Of a stretch of 42,362 nucleotides of DNA, positions 1 through 7,428 are shown one piece after another. A program made the position numbers and the translations under genes. Position 1 is the stretch's first letter. Every line of letters starts with the position of its first letter. Under the pieces are notes generated by a model. It saw nothing but the letters and a program-made list of their open reading frames with translations, was not told the DNA's origin and made no database searches. Source of the stretch: Dysgonamonadaceae bacterium (GTDB lineage Bacteria > Bacteroidota > Bacteroidia > Bacteroidales > Dysgonomonadaceae); assembly GCA_028708095.1 (NCBI GenBank), contig JAQVZQ010000002.1, positions 1 to 42,362 of the forward strand, given 5' to 3'.

Positions 1-149
1 AAAATCAAAAATTTAGCCTATCACCATTTTTAAAAAAAAAGAACTTGAATTTTATCAAAATATTGTTAGATTACACTATAATTTTGGCTCTGAATTTTAA
101 AAAGAGTGGTTTTCTTGCGAACACTATCTAATTCTGGATTTTAATGGTT

Positions 150-445
150 ATGCTTTACAATTCTACTTACTCCGTTACTCTAATTGGAATATGACAAACT
201 GATTTACACAACTCAGTTGATCTAATTGCTACATGACAATTTGATTTCACCAACTCAATTATTCTAATTGCAAAGTGATAGTTTTATTTTCATTAACTTA
301 ATTACTCAGATTGTAACATGACAAATCAATATCCAGAAAACTTTTAGTGTGAATGTAACATGACAATCTAATATCCACAAACTCATTTAATCTGATTGTA
401 ACATGACAATCTGATTTTTTGATTGAAATTCAACGAAATGTAACA
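150..445. repeat. Tandem array B: diverged 42/43-bp repeat, about 7 copies
   Basis: Units begin at about 150, 191, 233, 275, 318, 360 and 403, so the spacing is 41, 42, 42, 43, 42 and 43 bp. Each of the last six starts with a form of ATGACAATCTGAT and most end in TCTGATTGTAAC. The unit junction is an inverted repeat; at 394-411 it is perfect, GATTGT and ACAATC around AACATG. Copies are diverged, with no identical unit pair. No open reading frame runs through the array. The function is unknown. Confidence 0.8.
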
Positions 446-611
446 AAAAAAATCTTTATAAGATGCAAAAGTAACAATGTGTAAGTCTGCAAAATTACAT
501 CTAAAAGCATCATTAAGATGAAAGCAATCTACAATGTGTGAAAATAGTGTGGATTAGTTAATAAACATTATTACCATGCCACCAAAACATTTCGAAATGA
601 GAAATCATAAC

Positions 612-790
612 TTGACAATCTAACAAACACACTTGCGGAAATGATATTGTAAGTTGACAATTCTAACAACCACACTAGTGGAAATCATATTGTAAGTTGA
701 TAATCTAATATCCGCACTTGCGGAAATCAAATTGTAGGTTAACAATCTAATATTCGCACTTTCTAAAATCAAATTGCAACATGACAATTC
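612..790. repeat. Tandem array C: related 42/43-bp repeat, about 4 copies
   Basis: Units start at 612, 654, 697, 739 and (partial) 781, with spacing 42, 43, 42 and 42. They share the TTGACAATCTAA and ATTGTAAG ends of the array at 150-445 but have a different middle with CACTTGCGGAAATC. Junction dyads ATTGT/ACAAT are perfect at 646-661 and 731-746. A second dyad lies mid-unit: CCGCA-CT-TGCGG at 712-723 and CCAC-ACTA-GTGG at 670-681. Confidence 0.78.
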
Positions 791-1366
791 AATTCACTTA
801 CTCTCATAACGCACATCTTCAATTAATTACGCTTTCGTAATAATAAATGCCCTTATATGCATGATATAACTTTCTCAATTCTTTAATTTAGAAAATAGAA
901 AAAAACTCAGCAGAATATAAAACAATAGATTTGCTAAAATGAAATACACAGCAATGTGTGCACAACATATTTTAAACAAAGCGTTAATATATATGCTTGA
1001 ATTTAATAATGAAATAAAAGCAGTTGTTTTATTTATATCTATAAAGGTTGAGTTATTTTGCAACAATAAAATCAAGAGATATGAATATTATAAATTTAAG
1101 GTTGAAAGTATTGTACACTTTGCTACAATTGTCTGCAACATAACTCTAAAAAAAACATCGCATTTCAAACGATAGATTTAACACAGCATGAATACATGTG
1201 AGATTATTCTAAATCCTTTAAGTTGTTGTGTAAATGATTTTTTGTCATGTACTTAAGTTTTCATACAAAATTATTACGTCAGATATTCAATCGAATATTA
1301 TATTCTCTTCAAATTCTGATATCTTTTTTTCAAACAATGATGGCTCTATTCTAATCGGCGTGTGAT
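791..1366. other. AT-rich gene-free stretch
   Basis: I see no convincing gene. Short open frames exist on both strands around 875-1175, but they overlap each other, have AT-driven composition and match no family I know. A small inverted repeat ATTACG-CTTT-CGTAAT lies at 826-841. The word CAATGTGTG occurs near 476 (variant), 530 and 952. Nothing else stands out. Confidence 0.5.
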
Positions 1367-1567
1367 TTATATGAGGGATAACCTTGCTAAGTCTTCCTGA
1401 TCAACAGCTGATTGGTATGTTTTCTTTACTGGACATCTGTATGTTCTTTTAGATAAGTTTTCAATAAACCACTCGTAAATAACTTCTCTGTTTACAAATA
1501 ACTGTGTCGCATTTTTATTTTTCAATAGCTTACTCCTTAATTCTTTTGAATTTATTTTCTTTCTCAT
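1367..1567 (-). CDS. Small hypothetical protein (66 aa), doubtful
   Basis: The frame encodes a basic 66-residue protein beginning MRKKINSKELRSKLL, with a lysine-rich N-terminal third and a more neutral middle containing NREVIYEWFIENL. I do not recognise the family. It has no signal peptide, no membrane segment and only one cysteine. It lies about 130 bp beyond the end of the ferrous-iron genes on the same strand, in otherwise non-coding AT-rich DNA. No promoter or ribosome-binding site is visible. It could be a real small gene, a fragment of a larger decayed gene, or chance. Confidence 0.25.
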   Translation of the reverse strand: MRKKINSKELRSKLLKNKNATQLFVNREVIYEWFIENLSKRTYRCPVKKTYQSAVDQEDLARLSLI

Positions 1568-1620
1568 TATTTGATACCAAGTGGCGTAATTCTGTAGGTA
1601 TTTCGTAGAGACACCTTTTA

Positions 1621-1641
1621 AAGTGTAGTTGATTTACACTT
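1621..1641 (-). terminator. Possible hairpin downstream of the feo genes
   Basis: A perfect 7-bp inverted repeat AAGTGTA/TACACTT with a 7-nt loop lies about 60 bp past the stop of the Cys-rich Feo gene. Read on the minus strand it is followed by only a short T run, so it is a weak intrinsic-terminator candidate. Confidence 0.3.
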
Positions 1642-1701
1642 AACACGCATTATTCATCACACTTTTCTTAATAATATCTGCAACCTTTTTTCAAATAGAT
1701 T

Positions 1702-1890
1702 TTAGAGTTTCAAATAAGATCTATATGGATCAGCTGGTTCTTCTTTGTTTTTTTGTGACATGCTACATCCTGTACATCCTCCACAATATCCACTTTTCTT
1801 TTCAACAAAGAAAAAACGATAAACACTTCGTAGTAAAATAGCTGCTACTACGATGCCTATAAAAATAACGATGATAAACTGTAGGTTCAT
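1702..1890 (-). CDS. FeoB-associated Cys-rich membrane protein
   Basis: This is a 62-residue protein with one N-terminal transmembrane helix (about residues 4-25) followed by a short cytoplasmic tail. The tail has a tight cysteine cluster, CGGCTGC (Cys36, Cys39, Cys42). That arrangement is the signature of the small FeoB-associated Cys-rich family found next to feoB in many Bacteroidetes and Firmicutes. The gene starts 33 bp after the FeoAB stop on the same strand and is probably co-transcribed with it. By family analogy it may assemble with FeoB or handle Fe2+ at the cytoplasmic face, but its biochemical role is not established. The length is normal for the family. Confidence 0.88.
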   Translation of the reverse strand: MNLQFIIVIFIGIVVAAILLRSVYRFFFVEKKSGYCGGCTGCSMSQKNKEEPADPYRSYLKL

Positions 1891-1923
1891 ACTATAAAAA
1901 CAAATTGTATTATAAAAAGTTTA

Positions 1924-4413
1924 TTATAAAAATAACAAGCCTATTTGATGCGTAATTAGCGCAACAAACCAGGCAAGAGAAGTTGTGTAAATAATGACGA
2001 ACAGACCCCATTTCCACGAACCTGATTCTTCTTTGATAGCTACAATGGTGGCAATGCAAGGGAAATAGATTAAAACAAAGAGCATTAATCCTATTGCTAC
2101 AAGTGGTGTAAAAACGGGCGAACCATCAGAATAGGTTTCACTTTTCAACCTTGTTTGAAGCGATTCTTGATTTTCGCTATCGCCTGGATAAAGTACGCCC
2201 AAAGTGCTAATTACAATTTCTTTTGCAGCCATTCCTGAAATGAGACTCACAGATATTTTCCAATCGAAACCTAATGGGCGCATTACAGGTTCAATGAAGT
2301 GGCCTATTTTGCCAATATATGAGTTTTCCTGATGTGAGGAAGCTTGCATTGTTTTGATGTTTGAAACAATACTATCTTTTTTTTGTGCTGTTATTTCACC
2401 TTGCGAAAAGAGGTTAGAAGTTTGCTCTATCTGATTGTCAAATTGTATATCGTTTGCTTGATTGCGAGGGAAATATCCTAAGAACCAAATGACGATGGAT
2501 GCAATAAGGATGATACCTCCCATCTTTTGTAGATACTGACGCGACTTATCCCACATATGTGTAACTGTAGACTTTACTGTTGGCATACGATAGGGTGGTA
2601 ATTCCATTACGAATGGTGTGTTTTCTTCTTTGAATAGTGTTTTGCGGAAAAGTTTTGAAAGTATTACTGCAAGTAAAATACCAAATATGTAAATACTGAA
2701 CAGTGCAATACTGGCATGTTTTGGAAAGAATGCACTTACAAACAAAATGTAAATTGGCAATCGGGCACTGCACGACATTAGCGGATTAATGAGCATTGTA
2801 ATCATTCGGCTACTGCGACTCTCAATGGTGCGTGTTGCTAAAATAGCGGGAACATTGCAACCAAAGCCCATAATAAGTGGGATAAATGATTTGCCATGTA
2901 GGCCTATTTTATGCATTACTTTATCCATGATGAAAGCTGCGCGTGCCATGTAGCCAGAGTCTTCCATGAATGAAATAAAAGCGTAGAGAATAACAATATT
3001 GGGCAAGAAAACAATAACACCGCCAACGCCACCCACTATGCCATCAACTAACAAATCTTTTAGTGGGCCGTCAGCCATATTGGCACGGATAAAGTTTCCA
3101 ACTACTTGCACAACCCACTCAATCCATTCCATGGGATAACTACCCAGACGGAATGTCGCTTCAAACATAACCCACATGAAGACAAAGAAGAGTGGAAATC
3201 CGAAATACTTATTCGTTACAATTGTATCAAGTATGCGAGTTGTTTCAGAAATATTAGTCTTTTCAGAAAGCGTTTCTCTCAATCCTCCATCAACAAATCC
3301 ATACCTGGCATTGGTGAAAGCAGATTCTGGATCTTCTCTCAGCAAGTTTTCTATATAGTTTCGTTCCCTTTCAACCCTTGAGAAAATTTTCTCATGATGG
3401 GGGAGAGTACGAACGATTTCTTGAATGTCTTTATCGTTTTCGAGTAGTTTGATGCACAAATAACGTAAAGGCATATTTAAATGTGAGATATCAGTATCCT
3501 CAAACTCTTGCTCCAGTCTTGAAATTGACTTCTCAAGGACTCTTCCGTAAGAAATGTGTACGTTGCCACTTCCATTTTGAGATTGGCTTTCATACATTTC
3601 AATGATTTTGTTCAACATGGCGGGTATGCCAAATCCTTTCTTGCCAATGGTAGGGATGATTGGGATATCAATCATTTTAGAGAGCAAAGAATAATCGAAC
3701 TCTCTTTTGCTACTTTGCAGCTCATCATACATATTTAGTGCTATAACCATGGGAGCATCGAGCTCCATCAACTCGGTGGTTAAGTACATGTTGCGTTCAA
3801 GTGATGAGGCAGACACAACATTGATAATGATATCAGGTTTTTCGTCTAAAATGTATTTTCTAACAAACAATTCTTCGGGTGTATATGCCGAAAGAGAATA
3901 GGTGCCAGGTAAATCTATCATTCTAAAGGTATACCCGTTGTGCTTTAATTTACCTTCTTTTGAATCGACAGTTACGCCACCATAGTTACCAACGTGTTCA
4001 TGCGAACCTGATGCAATATTAAAAATGGATGTTTTGCCTGAATTGGGATTACCCACCAATGCAACAGTAATTGTTTTGGAATCTTTATGCTGTTTAGGTG
4101 ATGGTTCAGCATGTTTATTTTGGTTTTCTGCAATAGGTTCTTCTCTGTCGATATCATATGAGGTTTTTTCATATAAAGGAATATCATGTTTGACCATCGA
4201 TATTTCAATCATAACAGCTTCGCTACGACGCAACGAAACCTCATATTCCATAATATGATATTTGATTGGGTCTTTTAGTGGTGCATTAAGAATTGAGGTA
4301 ACCTCCTGACCACGGACAAACCCCATTTCCAGTAAACGCTTACGGAAAGCACCGCTACCATTTACTTTTACTATATAGGCTTTTTCGCCTGTGTGAAGTT
4401 CGGATAAACGCAT
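1924..4413 (-). CDS. feoB: Ferrous iron transporter, FeoA-FeoB fusion
   Basis: This 829-residue inner-membrane GTP-gated Fe2+ transporter has a FeoA (SH3-like) domain fused to its N-terminus, about residues 1-75. A charged linker (about 76-113) leads to the G domain. There G1 is GNPNSGKT at 121-128, the switch I Thr lies in GGVTVD at 145-150, G3 is DLPG at 167-170 and G4 is NMYD at 227-230. Multiple transmembrane helices follow, including the conserved GFGCNVPAI segment of the FeoB core. Free-standing FeoA is therefore not needed here; the fusion is common in Bacteroidetes. The ATG at 4411-4413 has no Shine-Dalgarno sequence, as expected in this phylum. The Cys-rich partner follows 33 bp downstream. 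Ferritin at 17.0-17.6 kb suggests ferrous uptake and storage in an anaerobe or microaerophile. I could not identify a Fur box with confidence. Confidence 0.96.
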   Translation of the reverse strand: MRLSELHTGEKAYIVKVNGSGAFRKRLLEMGFVRGQEVTSILNAPLKDPIKYHIMEYEVSLRRSEAVMIEISMVKHDIPLYEKTSYDIDREEPIAENQNKHAEPSPKQHKDSKTITVALVGNPNSGKTSIFNIASGSHEHVGNYGGVTVDSKEGKLKHNGYTFRMIDLPGTYSLSAYTPEELFVRKYILDEKPDIIINVVSASSLERNMYLTTELMELDAPMVIALNMYDELQSSKREFDYSLLSKMIDIPIIPTIGKKGFGIPAMLNKIIEMYESQSQNGSGNVHISYGRVLEKSISRLEQEFEDTDISHLNMPLRYLCIKLLENDKDIQEIVRTLPHHEKIFSRVERERNYIENLLREDPESAFTNARYGFVDGGLRETLSEKTNISETTRILDTIVTNKYFGFPLFFVFMWVMFEATFRLGSYPMEWIEWVVQVVGNFIRANMADGPLKDLLVDGIVGGVGGVIVFLPNIVILYAFISFMEDSGYMARAAFIMDKVMHKIGLHGKSFIPLIMGFGCNVPAILATRTIESRSSRMITMLINPLMSCSARLPIYILFVSAFFPKHASIALFSIYIFGILLAVILSKLFRKTLFKEENTPFVMELPPYRMPTVKSTVTHMWDKSRQYLQKMGGIILIASIVIWFLGYFPRNQANDIQFDNQIEQTSNLFSQGEITAQKKDSIVSNIKTMQASSHQENSYIGKIGHFIEPVMRPLGFDWKISVSLISGMAAKEIVISTLGVLYPGDSENQESLQTRLKSETYSDGSPVFTPLVAIGLMLFVLIYFPCIATIVAIKEESGSWKWGLFVIIYTTSLAWFVALITHQIGLLFL

Positions 4414-4763
4414 GTATAAATGAAAACAGGTTTAATATATATACGCAATGAATATGTATATTTGAAAGTGCAAAGATGGTTATTTTTATTGAATTAGAGG
4501 AGGTTTTTGGGGCTTTATTTACAACTGTTTTAAATAGTGAGTGTCATATAATCATTTGTGCATGCGAGTTATTGGTTTAATACATAGTAATATGCCATGC
4601 TTGTGTGAGTTTATAAAGAGCCTCATTGTTAATAGTAAAAATAGAGATACTTTGAATTCTTTTTGTTACTCTTCAATGCATTTATGCAGGTTTGAGTTTC
4701 TATTCGACCGTTTTTCTTTGTACTTTTGCAAATCAAATAAAAAATATTACACAAAACTTAGTT
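4414..4763. other. Divergent feoB / fumarase intergenic region
   Basis: This 350-bp region drives feoB leftward and fumarase rightward. The fumarase promoter is recognisable at 4697-4728. For feoB, no exact minus-strand TAnnTTTG box is present; the nearest is CATCTTTG at about 4471-4478, one base off. Short open frames starting at 4541 and 4692 run through the region, but they cross the fumarase promoter and are probably not genes. Confidence 0.5.
4697..4728 (+). promoter_or_regulatory. Bacteroidetes-type promoter for fumarase
   Basis: The -7 box TACTTTTG at 4721-4728 matches TAnnTTTG exactly, and TTTC at 4697-4700 lies 20 bp upstream in the -33 position. The predicted transcript starts at about 4735, so the fumarase start must be at 4764 and not at the upstream in-frame ATG at 4692. 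Confidence 0.7.
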
Positions 4764-6404
4764 ATGGCTACAAAACCTTTCAAGTATCAAGAGACTTTTC
4801 CATTATCGGAAGACAAAACTGAATATTATCTACTATCCAATGAGCATGTTTCCACTGCTGAATTTGAGGGAAAACAAATTCTTAAAGTTGAAATGGAAGC
4901 ATTAACTCTTTTAGCTCAACATGCTTTTCGTGATGTTGAGTTTTTGTTGCGACCAGAACATCAAGAACAGGTTGCGAAAATTCTGTCTGACCCCGAAGCA
5001 AGCGAAAATGATAAATATGTTGCTTTGGCTTTTTTGCGCAATGCTGAGATTTCAGCAAAAGGTGTACTTCCTTTTTGTCAAGATACCGGAACGGCAATAA
5101 TTATGGGTAAAAAGGGGCAACGGGTATGGACTGATGGTTGTGACGAAGAGGCCCTTTCGAAAGGGGTTTATAATACTTTTGTGAACGAAAATCTGCGCTA
5201 TTCTCAAAATGCAGCACTTAATATGTATGATGAGGTAAACACTGGTTGTAACTTACCAGCTCAAATTGATTTGTACGCTACTGAAGGAGATGAATACAAT
5301 TTTTTGTGTGTTGCCAAAGGTGGAGGCTCTGCCAATAAAACCTATCTGTATCAGGAAACCAAGGCATTGCTTACTCCAGGTAAATTAGAAGAATTTCTTA
5401 TAGATAAAATGAAATCGTTGGGAACTGCAGCTTGCCCACCATACCATCTTGCATTTGCAATTGGCGGTACATCTGCGGAGTCAAACTTGAAAGTAGTAAA
5501 ACTGGCTTCTACAAAATATTATGACAACCTACCAACAGAAGGTAATGAAGGGGGACAGGCTTTCAGGGATTTGGAAATGGAAGCTAAATTGAAAAAAGCA
5601 TCAGAGGAATTGGGCTTAGGAGCTCAGTTTGGGGGCAAGTATTTTGCTCACGATGTACGTGTAGTACGTTTACCACGCCATGGTGCATCGTGTCCCGTTG
5701 GGATGGGTGTTTCTTGCTCGGCCGACCGAAACATTAAAGCAAAAATAAACAAAGAAGGTATTTGGATTGAGAAAATGGAGGATAATCCATCACGTCTTAT
5801 TCCTGAAGAGTACCGCGAAACTGGTGAAAGTGGAGGAGTGAAGATTGATTTGAATCAACCAATGGCTGATATTCTTGCAGAATTGAGTAAACATCCTGTA
5901 TCTACACGTCTTTCATTATCGGGTACAATTATTGTGGGTCGCGATATTGCCCATGCAAAATTAAAAGAACGTATCGATAGTGGCGAAGGATTACCTCAAT
6001 ACATTAAAGACCATCCCATCTATTATGCAGGTCCTGCAAAAACTCCCAAAGGATATGCATCGGGATCAATGGGCCCAACTACTGCCGGAAGAATGGATTC
6101 TTATGTTGATTTATTCCAATCGCATGGAGGAAGTCTCATTATGTTGGCAAAGGGCAATCGTAGTCAGCAGGTAACTGATGCTTGCAAGAAACACGGTGGT
6201 TTCTATTTAGGTAGCATTGGTGGTCCAGCTGCTATATTAGCTCAGAATAGTATCAAGTCCTTGGAGTGTCTTGAGTATCCTGAGTTAGGAATGGAGGCAA
6301 TTTGGAAGATTGAAGTAGAAGATTTCCCCGCATTTATATTGGTGGATGACAAAGGGAATGATTTTTATGAAACAGTGAATCAGCCAAATTGTGCATTTGA
6401 TTGA
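4764..6404 (+). CDS. fumA: Fumarate hydratase, class I ([4Fe-4S])
   Basis: This 546-residue iron-sulfur fumarase interconverts fumarate and (S)-malate. The three [4Fe-4S] ligands fall at the positions known for E. coli FumA: Cys105 (PFCQDTGTA), Cys224 (AACPPYH) and Cys318 (GVSCSADRN). The N-terminal domain is followed without a break by the C-terminal Fumerase_C domain (from about residue 330), so this is the fused single-chain form. I chose the ATG at 4764 because the longer frame from 4692 begins upstream of the promoter's -7 box. In Bacteroidales this enzyme serves the reductive branch from oxaloacetate to succinate. A hypothetical gene follows after 29 bp and is probably co-transcribed. 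Confidence 0.96.
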   Translation: MATKPFKYQETFPLSEDKTEYYLLSNEHVSTAEFEGKQILKVEMEALTLLAQHAFRDVEFLLRPEHQEQVAKILSDPEASENDKYVALAFLRNAEISAKGVLPFCQDTGTAIIMGKKGQRVWTDGCDEEALSKGVYNTFVNENLRYSQNAALNMYDEVNTGCNLPAQIDLYATEGDEYNFLCVAKGGGSANKTYLYQETKALLTPGKLEEFLIDKMKSLGTAACPPYHLAFAIGGTSAESNLKVVKLASTKYYDNLPTEGNEGGQAFRDLEMEAKLKKASEELGLGAQFGGKYFAHDVRVVRLPRHGASCPVGMGVSCSADRNIKAKINKEGIWIEKMEDNPSRLIPEEYRETGESGGVKIDLNQPMADILAELSKHPVSTRLSLSGTIIVGRDIAHAKLKERIDSGEGLPQYIKDHPIYYAGPAKTPKGYASGSMGPTTAGRMDSYVDLFQSHGGSLIMLAKGNRSQQVTDACKKHGGFYLGSIGGPAAILAQNSIKSLECLEYPELGMEAIWKIEVEDFPAFILVDDKGNDFYETVNQPNCAFD

Positions 6405-6433
6405 TAAGACGATAATTTTTAGCATAGAATAAA

Positions 6434-7063
6434 TTGAAGTTTCACGATGATTTTAAAGCAGCCCTTGCACAGCTACCTTCTGCAGAGAAGGATAGGCTCT
6501 TGTGGAGACTGATTAAACGAGACGAACTGTTGGCGCGCCGACTAGAGTTTGAATTACTGGCTCCTTATGATGCTATTGATATGCGTAACGAATTGGCGGA
6601 CCTAATTCAAAACAGAATAACTTCATTTCGCGAGAGAGGAGCGAGGTTGTCAGCCATATTGTCGCAATTTCGTTACCTGAGTGGCGATATAACGCGCCAT
6701 GTGTACGTGACTAAAGATAAAGTGGGCGAAATATCCCTCAATTTTATTCTACTGCAGGAGGCAATGCAGTTACTGATAAAACCATCATACTTATTTGGCG
6801 GAAAGAGTACACAAAAATATGTGGTGTATATGCTTAATAAGTTATACAGAACGTGTATGTTGGTGAATAAACTTCATGCCGATTACCATATCGAGTTGGA
6901 GGATGACGCGCATAAGCTGGGCGAAATACTACAAGCCAATTCTGATTTGATGAAATATGTAAAGCATCACAAGTTTAATGTTAATTGGCTGTTGGAGTTT
7001 GATATCCCTGACGATTTGGATAAGTATTACAAAGATGTTAAGCAGTTAGGATTGCTCAAATAA
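6434..7063 (+). CDS. Conserved Bacteroidales hypothetical protein (209 aa)
   Basis: This is a 209-residue, charged and probably mostly helical cytoplasmic protein with no signal peptide or membrane helix. It opens with a Leu/Arg/Lys-rich segment (DRLLWRLIKRDELLARRLEFEL at about residues 20-41). I recall a Bacteroidales-wide family of this length with a conserved SGDI.HV.TKDK.GE segment, also visible here. Some database entries label it a dUTPase, but I see no dUTPase motifs and would not use that name. The start is TTG at 6434; the first in-frame ATG is about 50 codons in and would remove the conserved N-terminus. It lies 29 bp after fumarase and ends 10 bp before an intrinsic terminator, so fumarase and this gene form one transcript. 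Confidence 0.8.
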   Translation: MKFHDDFKAALAQLPSAEKDRLLWRLIKRDELLARRLEFELLAPYDAIDMRNELADLIQNRITSFRERGARLSAILSQFRYLSGDITRHVYVTKDKVGEISLNFILLQEAMQLLIKPSYLFGGKSTQKYVVYMLNKLYRTCMLVNKLHADYHIELEDDAHKLGEILQANSDLMKYVKHHKFNVNWLLEFDIPDDLDKYYKDVKQLGLLK

Positions 7064-7073
7064 TAGAGAAATG

Positions 7074-7097
7074 CAGACAGTGATGTCTGTTTTTTTG
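7074..7097 (+). terminator. Intrinsic terminator of the fumarase operon
   Basis: A perfect 6-bp stem CAGACA/TGTCTG with GTGA loop is followed directly by eight nearly uninterrupted T residues, 10 bp after the stop codon. Confidence 0.85.
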
Positions 7098-7428
7098 TTT
7101 TTATATAAGGAGATTTTGTATATTTCGGATGTGTAAGTAATTTTCTACTATAGATATAGAAAACTCTATTCGATATGTACCACTACCCAGTTGAAACTTC
7201 TTGCACCTGTTGGGCAATACGTTTAACTGATGTGCTCGACTACAATGGTATTATTATTACCTTAGGCAAAGAATCTCCAAGTATAAAAGCGAACCGTTTT
7301 ATTGAATGGTTTACATACTGCGATGAAAGATAATACTACGAAGAAAATGATTAATTAAAAAAATAGTTTTACTGTATAGTTATCTTATGAATACCAACCT
7401 TGATTTCACCTTTTAAAATATATGTGAT
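7098..7428 (+). other. Intergenic region upstream of the exported hydrolase-like gene
   Basis: This 331-bp stretch contains a 52-codon open frame (7175-7333) that looks like a gene remnant. A weak promoter candidate precedes it: TTTG at 7094-7097 and TATATTTC at 7119-7126, spacer 21, one mismatch in the -7 box. No clear promoter is visible directly before 7429. Confidence 0.4.
7175..7333 (+). pseudogene. Short ORF (52 aa), possible truncated gene remnant
   Basis: An ATG-initiated frame encodes 52 residues beginning MYHYPVETSCTCWAI and ending NRFIEWFTYCDER. The composition is protein-like and not AT-biased, and the C-terminal RFIEWFTYCDE resembles a segment I recall from the N-terminal part of Bacteroidetes Fic-family proteins (FI.WFTYSD). 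If that is right, the frame stops just where the Fic core should begin, making it a truncated remnant. The resemblance is from memory and short. It may instead be an independent small protein. Confidence 0.35.

Noticed and set aside
150-790. CRISPR or plasmid iteron origin
   Set aside because: Repeats are too diverged for CRISPR, and no rep gene or other replication feature is present in the window.
939-1175. 78-codon ORF on the plus strand and an overlapping 66-codon ORF on the minus strand (875-1075)
   Set aside because: They overlap, have no start signals, and their composition follows the local AT richness.
4541-4822. 93-codon ORF overlapping the fumarase start
   Set aside because: It runs across the fumarase promoter and into its coding sequence in another frame, with no sign of its own translation.
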